The position numbers were made by a program, and so were the translations under genes. A model generated the notes under the pieces. That model was not told the origin of the DNA. It saw only the letters and a list, made by a program, of their open reading frames with translations, and did not search any database. Shown piece after piece: positions 45,342-54,283 of a stretch of DNA of 64,000 nucleotides. The stretch is from the NCBI RefSeq assembly GCF_013179735.1, contig NZ_JABMEG010000001.1:310001-374000 (forward strand), written 5' to 3'. Within the stretch, counting starts at the first letter, position 1. Every line of letters starts with the position of its first letter. The DNA is from Permianibacter fluminis. Lineage in GTDB: Bacteria > Pseudomonadota > Gammaproteobacteria > Enterobacterales > Permianibacteraceae.

Positions 45342-48300
45342 ATGTTTTTGTCCGATTTCAGTATCAAACGGCCGACGGTGACCATCGTCGTCACCATCGC
45401 TCTGATGTTCCTGGGCTGGCTTGCGATGAGCAAGTTGCGGGTCAACCAGAATCCCGACGTCGAAATGCCGATGCTGTTCGTCAACATTCCATATCCGGGC
45501 GCCTCACCGGAGACCGTCGAACGGGAAATCATCGATCGCATCGAAAAGCAGATGCAGAGCATTTCCGGCGTTTATGAGCTGCGCGCCAACGCCAATGAAG
45601 GCTCCGGCAACTTCCAGATTCGGTTCAACTTCGACAAGAACATGATCGAGGCGGCCGAAGAAGTCCGCAACGCCATCGCCGCCGTGCGCTACAAGCTGCC
45701 GACCGAAATGCGCGAGCCGCAAATTCGCAAGGCCGACCCGAGCACGCAACCGGTGCTGGAGGTTTCGCTCGGCTCGACAACCCAGTCACACCTGGAAATT
45801 TCCCGGCTGGCGGAAGACAAGATCGCCGAAGAACTGCGTGCCATCAACGGCGTTGCCATCGTCAACGTCAACGGCGCACTGCAACGCGAACTGAGCGTGC
45901 TGCTGCGCAGTGAAAAACTGCGTGAGCACAATGTCTCGGTCACGGAAGTGCTGGCGGCACTGCGCAACCAGAACATGACTGCGCCGGTCGGCAAAATCAA
46001 AGGCGAGATGGAAGAGCAAAGCATTCGCCTGATTGGTCGCATCATCAACCCGGATGAATTCAACCAGATTGTGGTCAAGCGCCGCGGCGATGAGCAGGTG
46101 CGCTTGGGCGATTTGGCCGAAGTGACCGATGGCTATGCCGAGCCGGGTTCCTACTCGATCCACAACGGTCGCCCGGATGTCGGCATCAGCGTGATCCGCG
46201 CCCGTGAAGCCAGCGCCGTGTCGGTGGCCAAGGACGTGCGGGCCAAACTGGATGAAATTCGCAAGACCTTGCCCGCCGGCACTGAACTGAACATCACCCA
46301 GGATGGTGGCGAAGATGCCCAGAACAGTCTGGATAACGTCATCGAAGCGCTGGTGCTTGGTGCCGGCCTGACCATTCTGGTGGTCTATGCTTTCCTGAAC
46401 AGCTGGCGCTCGACTCTGATCACCTCGCTGGCCTTGCCGACCTCGGTGCTAACGGCGTTCATCGCGGTCTGGGTTTGCGGCTTCACGCTGAACTTCATGA
46501 CGTTGCTCGGTTTGTCGCTGGCCATCGGCGTGCTGATCGATGACGCGATTGTGGTGCGGGAAAATATTGTCCGGCACATGGAAATGGGCAAGGACAAATT
46601 GACCGCCGCCCGCGAAGGCACCCGCGAAATCGGTCTGGCCGTTGCCGCGACCACGTTCTCGATTATCGCCGTGTTTATTCCGGTCGCCTTCATGCCGGGT
46701 GTTGCTGGCGAATGGTTCCGTCCGTTCGCGCTGACGGTGGCAGCTTCGGTGATGGTCTCGCTGTTCATCTCGTTCTCGCTGGACCCGATGATGTCGGCGT
46801 ACTGGGGTGACCCGGTTGGCTATCACAAAGAAAAGAAAACCGGCATCAGTAAAGTGCTGCAAGGATTCAACCACTGGTTTGATCATCAGGCCGAGCGTTA
46901 CAGCAAAGTCATTCAGTGGGCACTGGGTCATCGCTGGGCAATGGGCATGATCGCTGTTGTCACCTTGGTTGGCGCCATTGGCCTGCAAGCCACTAAGGGT
47001 GGCATGAGCTTCATGCCGCCGTCCGACTTCGGCATGATCGCGGTCAATTTGCGGACGCCGTCTGGCACCAGTCTCGAATACGCACGTCTGAAAATGATTC
47101 AGGCCGGCCGCATTGCCGAAGAAATGCCGGAAACCAAGTCCACTGATGGCTATGTCAACGCCAGCGGCGGCAACCTGTATATCGATATCGGTGATCGGCG
47201 CAAGCGCGATCGCGATGCCCGCGAGATTGCTGCGGATTTGCGTGTACGCCTGAACCGTTTGGTTGGCGCCGAATACGCGGTGCAGGACAACCTCGCCAAC
47301 GGCGGCGGCAAGCCGGTGTATATTCAGTTCTACGGCCCGGACTCGCGCAAGCTGATGGAGATCACCAACGCCTATATGGATCAGTTGCGTGCTGTGCCGG
47401 GCGCGGTCGATATCAGCCTCAGCGAACAAGATCCAAAACCGGAACTGCAGATAGAAATGAACCGCGGTCTGGCCAATAGCCTCGGTATTTCCATCAGCGA
47501 TGCTGCCAACGCACTGCGCGTGGCATTCGCCGGTGTGGAGGTCGGTGACTGGGTGGACCCGAGCGGTGAGACTCGCGACGTGCAGGTGCGCCTGCATCAG
47601 GATGACCGTCGCAGTGCCCAGGATCTGGAGCGCTTGCCGCTGGTGCCGGGTGCCGGCAACTCGGTGTTGCCGCTGGAACATATCGCAACCATCACCATGG
47701 GCAAGGGTCCGTCGCAAATCCGTCACTTTGATGGCAAACGCATGGTGGCTGTGCAAGCCAACGTTCAGGGCCGTTCGCAAGGTGAAGTGATTGGCGAAGC
47801 GATGAAGCTGGCCAGACAAATCAACTTCCCGGATGGCTTCGGTATCCAGTTGGGCGGTGCCGGCCGCGATCAGAACGAAGTGTTTTCGGCGATGGGCATT
47901 GCGCTGCTGATGGGCGTCGCGCTGATGTACCTGATTCTGGTCATTCAGTTCGGCTCCTTCCTGGCACCGGTGGCAATCATGTTGAGCCTGCCGCTGAGCT
48001 TGATCGGCGTTGTCGTCAGCCTGATCGTCGCGCAGAACACCATCAACCTGATGTCGCTGATCGGCGTAATCATGCTGATGGGTTTGGTAGCCAAGAACGC
48101 GATTCTGTTGCTGGATTGCGCTCGCAAGAAGGAAGCGGAAGGTCTGGATCGGGAAGAAGCGCTGATGGAAGCCGGTCGTGCCCGTCTACGGCCGATTCTG
48201 ATGACCACGTTCGCGCTGATCGCCGGCATGATGCCAGTGGCAATCGGCATGGGCGAAGGTGGCGAGTTCTACCAACCGCTGGCGATTGCGATTATCGGTG

Positions 48301-48821
48301 GCACGATTACCTCGACCATTCTGACGCTGCTGATTGTGCCAACCTTCTACGACAGCATCGAATTGCGTCAGGAAAGTCTGGTTGCGAAGTTCCATTCCCG
48401 CGTTGCTCGCTTTGGCTCGGTTCTGGCGATAATTTCCTGCACGCTTGAATTGCTCATGTTCTTCGTGCTGCTGCGCTGGGTCTATCGTCAGGTCCGCGAT
48501 GCGCTGGTGAAATTCCGCGTCTTCCCGACCGTTGTCGGCGGTCGTTTGCAAATTGTGGCTCGGTTGTGGCGCGTGGTCGGTCAGTCGATTGCCCGCTTGC
48601 TGACAGAACTGCATCCATTGTCGATAGCCGCCAATGTGGTGCTCGCCCCGCTGACGCTGCTTGCGGTGATCTCCGGCAGTCTGGGCTTCTTGCTGGCGAC
48701 GCTGGTCCACGCGGCCTGGCGGCTGGTCAGCATGGTGCTGTGGTTGCTGGCCCGGCCGTTCTATCTGCTGCTGACAATGTTGTTCTCGGGTTTACGTCCG
48801 GCCCAACAAGCTGGCGCCTGA
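45342..48821 (+). CDS. HAE1-type RND efflux permease with extra C-terminal membrane tail (pump 1)
   Basis: 1159 residues. Proton-driven trimeric inner-membrane exporter. The normal RND body is about 1000 residues: first helix TVTIVVTIALMFLGWLAMSK, pore domain start VNIPYPGASPETVEREIIDR, TM4 proton relay GVLIDDAIVVREN, duplicated half with GVALMYLILVIQFGSFLAPV and VGLVAKNAI-type TM10 (LMGLVAKNAILLLDCARKKE), ending TSTILTLLIVPTFYD. An unusual tail of about 155 residues (from base 48354) follows with about three more hydrophobic segments (LELLMFFVLLRWVYRQV, LSIAANVVLAPLTLLAVISG, RLVSMVLWLLARPFYLLLTM). The substrate is unknown. Confidence 0.95.
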   Translation: MFLSDFSIKRPTVTIVVTIALMFLGWLAMSKLRVNQNPDVEMPMLFVNIPYPGASPETVEREIIDRIEKQMQSISGVYELRANANEGSGNFQIRFNFDKNMIEAAEEVRNAIAAVRYKLPTEMREPQIRKADPSTQPVLEVSLGSTTQSHLEISRLAEDKIAEELRAINGVAIVNVNGALQRELSVLLRSEKLREHNVSVTEVLAALRNQNMTAPVGKIKGEMEEQSIRLIGRIINPDEFNQIVVKRRGDEQVRLGDLAEVTDGYAEPGSYSIHNGRPDVGISVIRAREASAVSVAKDVRAKLDEIRKTLPAGTELNITQDGGEDAQNSLDNVIEALVLGAGLTILVVYAFLNSWRSTLITSLALPTSVLTAFIAVWVCGFTLNFMTLLGLSLAIGVLIDDAIVVRENIVRHMEMGKDKLTAAREGTREIGLAVAATTFSIIAVFIPVAFMPGVAGEWFRPFALTVAASVMVSLFISFSLDPMMSAYWGDPVGYHKEKKTGISKVLQGFNHWFDHQAERYSKVIQWALGHRWAMGMIAVVTLVGAIGLQATKGGMSFMPPSDFGMIAVNLRTPSGTSLEYARLKMIQAGRIAEEMPETKSTDGYVNASGGNLYIDIGDRRKRDRDAREIAADLRVRLNRLVGAEYAVQDNLANGGGKPVYIQFYGPDSRKLMEITNAYMDQLRAVPGAVDISLSEQDPKPELQIEMNRGLANSLGISISDAANALRVAFAGVEVGDWVDPSGETRDVQVRLHQDDRRSAQDLERLPLVPGAGNSVLPLEHIATITMGKGPSQIRHFDGKRMVAVQANVQGRSQGEVIGEAMKLARQINFPDGFGIQLGGAGRDQNEVFSAMGIALLMGVALMYLILVIQFGSFLAPVAIMLSLPLSLIGVVVSLIVAQNTINLMSLIGVIMLMGLVAKNAILLLDCARKKEAEGLDREEALMEAGRARLRPILMTTFALIAGMMPVAIGMGEGGEFYQPLAIAIIGGTITSTILTLLIVPTFYDSIELRQESLVAKFHSRVARFGSVLAIISCTLELLMFFVLLRWVYRQVRDALVKFRVFPTVVGGRLQIVARLWRVVGQSIARLLTELHPLSIAANVVLAPLTLLAVISGSLGFLLATLVHAAWRLVSMVLWLLARPFYLLLTMLFSGLRPAQQAGA

Positions 48822-48825
48822 AGCC

Positions 48826-48891
48826 AAGCAGAAGCAGAAGCAGAAGCAGAAGCAGAAGCAGAAGCAGAAGCAGAAGCAGAAGCAGAAGCAG
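48826..48891 (+). repeat. Hexanucleotide microsatellite (AAGCAG)x11
   Basis: Eleven uninterrupted copies of AAGCAG, beginning five bases after the permease stop codon. Read in frame it would add Lys-Gln repeats only if the stop were lost. It is followed within 12 bp by a terminator. Microsatellites this regular slip during replication, so copy number may vary between strains. Confidence 0.97.
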
Positions 48892-48902
48892 TTTGAAGTG
48901 AA

Positions 48903-48931
48903 ACAAAAGGGGCGCAATGCGCCCCTTTTGT
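48903..48931. terminator. Strong bidirectional terminator between the two RND operons
   Basis: Near-perfect stem ACAAAAGGGGCGC/GCGCCCCTTTTGT with an A-rich and a T-rich arm at each end; both pump operons converge on it. It is the clearest intrinsic terminator in the window. Confidence 0.92.
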
Positions 48932-48978
48932 TCGTCTGAATTCTGATGCGTTCGATACCCCGTTTGCAGCAACTGCCG

Positions 48979-51900
48979 CTAGTTGGACGCCGCAGCGGCG
49001 ATCTCAGCTTGCGTTTTATGCGCTCGCGCCGGTGACAGCAGCGTGTACATCACCGGCACCACAAACAAGGTAAAGAACGTGCCGATCACCATGCCGCCTA
49101 CGATGACCCAGCCGATTGGATGCCGGCTTTCGGCGCCGGCGCCGGTGGCGGTCGCCAGTGGCAGCGCGCCGAGCACCATCGCACCGGTGGTCATCAGGAT
49201 GGGCCGCAGCCGCAGCGTCGCCGCCTCCGTTACCGCGTCATACAGTTCGCGGCCTTCGGCGCGCAGCTGATTAGAGAATTCGACGATCAGAATGCCGTGC
49301 TTGGTGATGAGACCAACCAGCGTGATCAAACCAATCTGGGAATAGATGTTCAGTGTGCCGCCGGTGACTTTCAGCGCGAACAGCGCACCGGCGATCGCCA
49401 GCGGCACCGAAAACAGAATCACGAACGGGTCAATGAAACTTTCGAACTGCGCCGCCAGCACCAGATAAATGAAGATCAGCGCCAGCAGGAAGGTCGTGTA
49501 GATGGTGCCGCTGGAGACCTTGAATTCGCGTGAATTGCCGGCGTAATCAATCTGGGCGCGAACATCCTGAACATCGGCAATGGTTTGCTCGAAAAACTGC
49601 AGCGCCTCACCCAGCGAGTAGTTGCCTTGCAGCGTCGCACTGATCGTCGCCGAGCGCAGCTTGTTGAAATGGTTCAGCTCGCGCGGGCTGACGGTCTCGG
49701 TTACTTCAACAAAATTCGACAGCGGCAGCATGTCGTTGTTGGCGGTGCGAACATAAAGTCGCGCCAGATCGTCGGGATTGGCCCGATCCTGGCGTTCGAC
49801 TTGCACCCAGACATCATATTGCTCGGCGCCAATCTTGAACCGGGTGACCTTGCGACCACCGAGCATGGTTTCCATGGTCCGGCCGATTTGCGCAACACTG
49901 GCGCCCGCCAGCTGGGCTTTGTCGCGATTGACCTGCACCTGCAGTTCCGGTTTGTTCAAGCGCAGATCGCTATCGACGTTGGCGAGCCCGGAATTTTGCT
50001 GGGCTTTCTGCGTCACCGTATCGACCAGCTGTTTCAGATCGGCATAGCTGCCGCTGGTTTGAATCACCACTTCCACCGGCTTGCCGATGAAATCGCCGCC
50101 GAGTGATGGCGGCACCACCGGAAACGACATCAGGCCCGGCACGCCCATCCACAATGCACCACCCAACTGACCGGTGATCTCGGTAACGCCGCGCTGCCGT
50201 TCTTTCCAGTCGGCGATCATGATGAAGGAAATGGTTTGGGTGCCGGTTGGCCAACCGACTACTGTGAACCAGCTTTTGACTTCCGGCAGCTGTTTGAACT
50301 GCTCTTCCATTTGATAGGCGTATTTGTTGACGTAATCCGGCGTCACGCCTTCCGGCCCCATACCAAAACCGAGAAAGAAGCCGCGATCTTCGGTCGGCGC
50401 CAGTTCGCTTTTTAACGTGGTGTACAGAAACGCCGCGCTGCCACCGAGCGCCAGCGCCAGCAACACCACCACCAGCCGGAGCCGCAGCGCATGCGCCAAC
50501 AGACCGTGATAGCCGCTGGTCAACCAATGCAGCGCGCGTTCAAAGCGCAGATAGAGCTGACCATGCTGCTGATGACTGCGCAGCATTTTCGAACACATCA
50601 TCGGTGTCAGCGTCAGCGCAATGAAGCCGGACACCAGCACCGCGCCGGCCAGGGTCAGGGCAAATTCGGTGAACAGTTTGCCGGTGCGGCCGGTGGAAAA
50701 CGCAATCGGCGCGAACACGGCGGCCAGCGTCAGAGTCATGGCGATGACGGCGAAGCCGATTTCTTTTGAACCACGAAAGGCCGCGGCAACCGGCGTCATG
50801 CCGTTCTCGATATGACGCTGGATGTTTTCCAGCACCACGATCGCGTCATCGACCACCAGACCGATCGCCAGCACCATGGCCAACAGCGTCAGCGTGTTGA
50901 TGGTAAAACCGAACAGCGCCATCAGCGCGAACGCACCAATCAGGCTGACCGGTATCGTCACCAGCGGGATCAAGGTCGAACGCAGCGAGCGCAGAAAGAC
51001 AAAGATCACCAGCACCACCAACACAATGGCTTCGCCGATGGTCGTGTAAACCGCGTGAATGGAATTGTCGATGAAGATGGCCGAGTCGTAAGCAATGACC
51101 GCGGTCATGCCTTCCGGCAGCGCTTTCTGGATCTCGGGCAACAGCGCCCGCACCGCCGTGGAAATATCGAGTGGGTTGGCGACCGACTGTTTGATGACGC
51201 CAAGCGCTGCCGCGTTGTTGCCGCGGTAACGCAGATAATCGCGTTCGGTTTCCGGACCGAGCTCGATATGGGCGACATCACCCAGCCGCACCAGATAACC
51301 GCCTTCGTCTTTCAGCACGATATTGCGGAATTCATCCGGGGTATTCAGATCGGTCTGCGCCCGCACGGTGAATTCAGCATCCTGACTTTCGACCCGTCCG
51401 GCCGGGATTTCGACATTCTGGGCGCGCAGCGCCGCTTCAACATCCTGCGCGGTGACGCCATAACCGGCGAGCCGCTCCGGCTGCAGCCAGATACGCATGG
51501 CATAGCGCCGACCAAACACCATGACATCGGCGACGCCGGTCAACGTTTGCAAGCGATCCTTGATCAGCGTGTCGGCGATTTCGGTGATGGTCAGCAGGTT
51601 GTGCCGGTCGGAGAGAAAGGCAATCCAGATGATCGGTTCGGCATCGGCTTCGGTTTTCGCGACAATCGGTTCTTCAATTTCATCCGGCAGCGCGCCACGG
51701 GCGCGCGCCACACGATCGCGAACATCGGAGGTGGCGGCGTCGACATCACGACCCAGTTTGAAGCGCACGGAAATCTGCGAACTCTCGGCGCGATTGACCG
51801 AGGTGATGAAATCAATGCCCTCGATACCGGACAGCGAATCTTCCAGCGGCTTGGTCACCTGGGTTTCGATAATCTCGGCGTTGGCGCCCGGATAGCTGGT

Positions 51901-52044
51901 GCTGACCGTCACCACCGGTTCATCGATATTCGGATACTCGCGCACACTCAAGCGCTCGTAAGCAATTACGCCGAGCAGCACCAGCACCAGATTGAGCACG
52001 GTAGCCAGCACGGGCCGTTTGATACTGAGATCGGAAAGAACCAT
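48979..52044 (-). CDS. HAE1-type RND efflux permease (pump 2)
   Basis: 1021 residues, ordinary length for the family. First helix VLATVLNLVLVLLGVIAYER, VSTSYPGANAEIIETQVTKP in the porter domain, TM4 proton relay GLVVDDAIVVLEN, second half with VLAAQFESFIDPFVILFSVP and LVGLITKHGILIVEFSNQLR, ending FTLFVVPVMYTLLSPARAHK. It is closer to MexF/AcrB-like drug exporters than pump 1, whose own sequence is only distantly similar. Its adaptor gene lies upstream on the same strand, 275 bp away because a palindromic element occupies the gap. Confidence 0.95.
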   Translation of the reverse strand: MVLSDLSIKRPVLATVLNLVLVLLGVIAYERLSVREYPNIDEPVVTVSTSYPGANAEIIETQVTKPLEDSLSGIEGIDFITSVNRAESSQISVRFKLGRDVDAATSDVRDRVARARGALPDEIEEPIVAKTEADAEPIIWIAFLSDRHNLLTITEIADTLIKDRLQTLTGVADVMVFGRRYAMRIWLQPERLAGYGVTAQDVEAALRAQNVEIPAGRVESQDAEFTVRAQTDLNTPDEFRNIVLKDEGGYLVRLGDVAHIELGPETERDYLRYRGNNAAALGVIKQSVANPLDISTAVRALLPEIQKALPEGMTAVIAYDSAIFIDNSIHAVYTTIGEAIVLVVLVIFVFLRSLRSTLIPLVTIPVSLIGAFALMALFGFTINTLTLLAMVLAIGLVVDDAIVVLENIQRHIENGMTPVAAAFRGSKEIGFAVIAMTLTLAAVFAPIAFSTGRTGKLFTEFALTLAGAVLVSGFIALTLTPMMCSKMLRSHQQHGQLYLRFERALHWLTSGYHGLLAHALRLRLVVVLLALALGGSAAFLYTTLKSELAPTEDRGFFLGFGMGPEGVTPDYVNKYAYQMEEQFKQLPEVKSWFTVVGWPTGTQTISFIMIADWKERQRGVTEITGQLGGALWMGVPGLMSFPVVPPSLGGDFIGKPVEVVIQTSGSYADLKQLVDTVTQKAQQNSGLANVDSDLRLNKPELQVQVNRDKAQLAGASVAQIGRTMETMLGGRKVTRFKIGAEQYDVWVQVERQDRANPDDLARLYVRTANNDMLPLSNFVEVTETVSPRELNHFNKLRSATISATLQGNYSLGEALQFFEQTIADVQDVRAQIDYAGNSREFKVSSGTIYTTFLLALIFIYLVLAAQFESFIDPFVILFSVPLAIAGALFALKVTGGTLNIYSQIGLITLVGLITKHGILIVEFSNQLRAEGRELYDAVTEAATLRLRPILMTTGAMVLGALPLATATGAGAESRHPIGWVIVGGMVIGTFFTLFVVPVMYTLLSPARAHKTQAEIAAAASN

Positions 52045-52112
52045 GTCGCCATTCCTTGGTTCAGTTCAGCGCAACAATGCGCGACAAAATAGTTTGTCTT
52101 AGGCCCTGAAAG

Positions 52113-52310
52113 CTCCCCTCCTTGTCAAGGAGGGGTTGGGGGTGGTTCAGCTCAGCGCGCAATGTCGCGTGTTAAATGAGCGTCTCGATTTCAAGCTCCG
52201 CAACCACCCCTAGCCCCGCCCGGCCAACGGCTGAGCCGTTGGCGCTTCGCGGGAGAACGACGCATTGGCGTCGTTCCTGGTTCCCACTCGGCCCTTAAAA
52301 AGGAGGGGGA
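52113..52310. repeat. MITE-like palindromic element, copy B, with a nested palindromic insertion
   Basis: The left end matches copy A (27661): CTCCCCTCCTTGTCAAGGAG then GGGTTGGGGGTGGTT. The right end starts AACCACCCCTAGCCCC (52202-52217) but is interrupted by about 75 bp before finishing in AAAAAGGAGGGGGA (to 52310). The inserted piece holds two perfect hairpins, CCAACGGCTGAGCCGTTGG and GAACGACGC/GCGTCGTTC. It lies between the adaptor and permease genes of pump 2 and may affect their co-expression. Confidence 0.7.
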
Positions 52311-52319
52311 TCGGCACGG

Positions 52320-53363
52320 CTAACTGCGCGCCGGCGTTGGCGGAATCACGGTCACAGCGGCGCCCGGTTGAATCTTCATGTGGCCGGCCGTGATCACGAC
52401 ATCGCCGGCCGCGAGGCCTTCGGTGATTTCCACCTCGCCATTACGGCGCACACCAACCGTGACCGGTGTGACGGTGACTTTGCCATCGACCACCTTGAAC
52501 AAGGTGCGGCTGCCATCGGCATTCGGTACCAGCGCCTGTTCCGGCACCAGCAGCGCTGCCGGTTTGCTCGCCAGCACCAGCAGTACGCGGGCAAACAGGC
52601 CCGGCTTCAATTCGGCTTTCGGGTTCGGCACCTGCGCCCGCAACACCAGCGAGCGGCCTTTCTCATCGACTTGCGGATCAATCGCGAACACTTTGCCGGT
52701 GAAGCGACGACCGGGCAGTGCATCCAGCGTCAGCTGCATATCCTGTTGCGGCTGCACGCTGGCGAGATAGCGTTCGGGAATGCGGAAATCGATTTTGATG
52801 GGATGAACGTCGACCAGCGTCACCAGATCCTGACCGGCCTGCACCATCGCGCCGGGGCTGACCGAACGGACGCCGATCACGGCATCAAACGGCGCCCGCA
52901 CCCGCATCTTGCCGAGCTGGGCATCGGCGAGCGCGACATCGGCTTGGGCCACTTTCAATTGCGAGGCGGTTTGGTCGAACTCGGTCTGGCTGATTAACTG
53001 CTTCTGCAGCAGATCGACGCGGCGCTGATAGTCGGCCTGGGCCAGATCCAGCGTCGCCTTGGCGCGCTGCAATTGCGCCGCCTGCACCGAGTCGTCGAGC
53101 TGGACCAGCACCGCGCCGGCCTTGACCGGCTGGCCTTCGGTAAAGCCGAACCGGCTGATCCGCCCGGCCACCTCCGGCCGGATCACCACCGTCTCATTGG
53201 CGACCAGGCTGCCAACCGCCTCCACCGTCTGTTGCAACGGCTGCGGCTGCACCGTGACCCCCTCGACCGGCATGGGCGGCATCGGTGGTGGCGCATCCGC
53301 CGCCCGCAGTGGCAAGGCCAGCAAGCTGAGCGTGAACAGGCAAACAAGGCGGTTGGCATCCAT
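52320..53363 (-). CDS. RND efflux periplasmic adaptor (pump 2)
   Basis: 347 residues. Signal peptide MDANRLVCLFTLSLLALPLR (cleavage near RAADA); no lipobox, unlike the pump 1 adaptor. Lipoyl halves (VVIRPEVAGRISRFGFTEGQ, VRAPFDAVIGVRSVSPGAMV), a short alpha-hairpin (LQRAKATLDLAQADYQRRVD), barrel (IDFRIPERYLASVQPQQDMQ) and a membrane-proximal end (VEITEGLAAGDVVITAG). A Pro-rich start of the mature chain (PPPMPPMP) is unusual. First gene of the pump 2 operon; no regulator or outer-membrane channel nearby. Confidence 0.94.
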   Translation of the reverse strand: MDANRLVCLFTLSLLALPLRAADAPPPMPPMPVEGVTVQPQPLQQTVEAVGSLVANETVVIRPEVAGRISRFGFTEGQPVKAGAVLVQLDDSVQAAQLQRAKATLDLAQADYQRRVDLLQKQLISQTEFDQTASQLKVAQADVALADAQLGKMRVRAPFDAVIGVRSVSPGAMVQAGQDLVTLVDVHPIKIDFRIPERYLASVQPQQDMQLTLDALPGRRFTGKVFAIDPQVDEKGRSLVLRAQVPNPKAELKPGLFARVLLVLASKPAALLVPEQALVPNADGSRTLFKVVDGKVTVTPVTVGVRRNGEVEITEGLAAGDVVITAGHMKIQPGAAVTVIPPTPARS

Positions 53364-53741
53364 GAACCGGGCACCTTGGCAGGGGCTGAAGTTGGATTAA
53401 AGCACATGCCGACCGGCGCGGTGGCAGCGATCGGCGCAACTGCCAGCCCGACCCGGCATCCACCCGCGGACCAGACTGGCCGCCGATAAAATTGCCTGCC
53501 GGCGCGCATGGACGCTGCCCGAGCTTGCCGCTATCATGGCGACCCCGCGCAGACCCTTGGGTCCGCACGGGCGGTATCGACCCTCGTGGCCGGTACCGTG
53601 GCAGTGATACCTCGTCTGCGGACGACAGGTCACTGCGCCCTTAATCGCACTGCGATTTCGGCTGTTTGCCCGTAATGTAGGTTGGGTTAGCGCGTAACCC
53701 GACAGATGTCACCGGCAGCTTGCTCATGCAGCCAGAGTTTT
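53364..53741. other. Intergenic, 378 bp, with a dispersed hairpin repeat
   Basis: Contains the promoter of the pump 2 operon (minus) and of the tRNA (plus). GTAGGTTGGGTTAGCGCGTA followed by ACCCGAC (53678-53703) carries the small hairpin GGGTTA/TAACCC and resembles the sequence at 40277. No gene with a ribosome site is visible. Confidence 0.5.
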
Positions 53742-53818
53742 GCGCCCGTAGCTCAGTTGGATAGAGTACAGCCCTCCGAAGGCTGGGGTCGGACGTTCGA
53801 ATCGTCTCGGGCGCGCCA
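53742..53818 (+). tRNA. tRNA-Arg (anticodon CCG)
   Basis: 77-nt cloverleaf: acceptor GCGCCCG/CGGGCGC, D-arm GCTCAGTTGGATAGAGT, anticodon arm CAGCC-CTCCGAA-GGCTG with anticodon CCG (reads CGG), T-arm GGACG-TTCGAAT-CGTCT, discriminator G and encoded CCA. All stems pair, with one G-U in the T-stem. A terminator follows immediately. Confidence 0.97.
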
Positions 53819-53857
53819 AAATAAAAAAGCCACCTTTACGGTGGCTTTTTTATTTTG
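53819..53857 (+). terminator. Terminator of the tRNA-Arg gene
   Basis: Hairpin GCCACC/GGTGGC with loop TTTAC, extended by A-run and T-run (AATAAAAAAGCC...GGCTTTTTTATTTT). It starts directly after the tRNA CCA end. Confidence 0.93.
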
Positions 53858-54283
53858 TGGCGCTCGAGCGTGAGAGCGTCCCCCGTTCGACAAATTCGCC
53901 GGGAGCGAATTTGCACGCCGCAGGCGCCCGCAGGGTGCGGCGCAGGACGCGCCGCATGCATCGTCTCGGGCTCCCTCCTGATCAAGCCAGTTATCTCTGC
54001 CTGGCTTTTTTATTTTGCGTTTCTGTTGTTCACACCCACACGCAAGACCACATTTTTCCGAGACACAAGTCCCTGACTCGTCGTTACCAGAGCACCCGCA
54101 CCGGCAGTTCCGCCCTCCGCACCACCGTAAGCAAAGTCGCAGCCGGTAATACCGCCGGCCCTAGCCCGCTCCACTCTGGCCGTTTTTCTTGTCAGCCCCG
54201 GTACCGCGCCACCAAGGTAGCGCCGCCAACGCTGCGGCGTCTTGCCGTTGTGTTCGCAACCCATAGGGAACAGGAGAACGCAA
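53858..54283. other. Gap of 426 bp: decayed tRNA-3'/terminator copy and leader of the VIT-vWA gene
   Basis: No gene is supported. The first 100 bp are GC-rich dispersed-repeat-like sequence; 53960-54017 carries a copy of the tRNA 3' end and its terminator (own entry). The remaining 265 bp form the leader of the VIT-vWA gene, including a CGCCGC/GCGGCG hairpin near 54221-54239. The good ribosome site AGGAGA at the end belongs to the GTG at 54284. Confidence 0.5.
53960..54017 (+). repeat. Partial duplicate of the tRNA-Arg 3' end and terminator
   Basis: ATCGTCTCGGGC at 53960-53971 equals tRNA bases 53801-53812, and GGCTTTTTTATTTTG at 54003-54017 equals the terminator tail at 53843-53857; both pairs are offset by 159-160 bp. 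Between them a new stem AAGCCAG/CTGGCTT keeps terminator capacity. The 5' half of a tRNA is missing, so this is a relic, not a gene. Confidence 0.7.

Noticed and set aside
53960..54017. Attachment site of an integrated element at tRNA-Arg
   Set aside because: The duplicated end is only 160 bp away, there is no integrase, and the next genes look resident.
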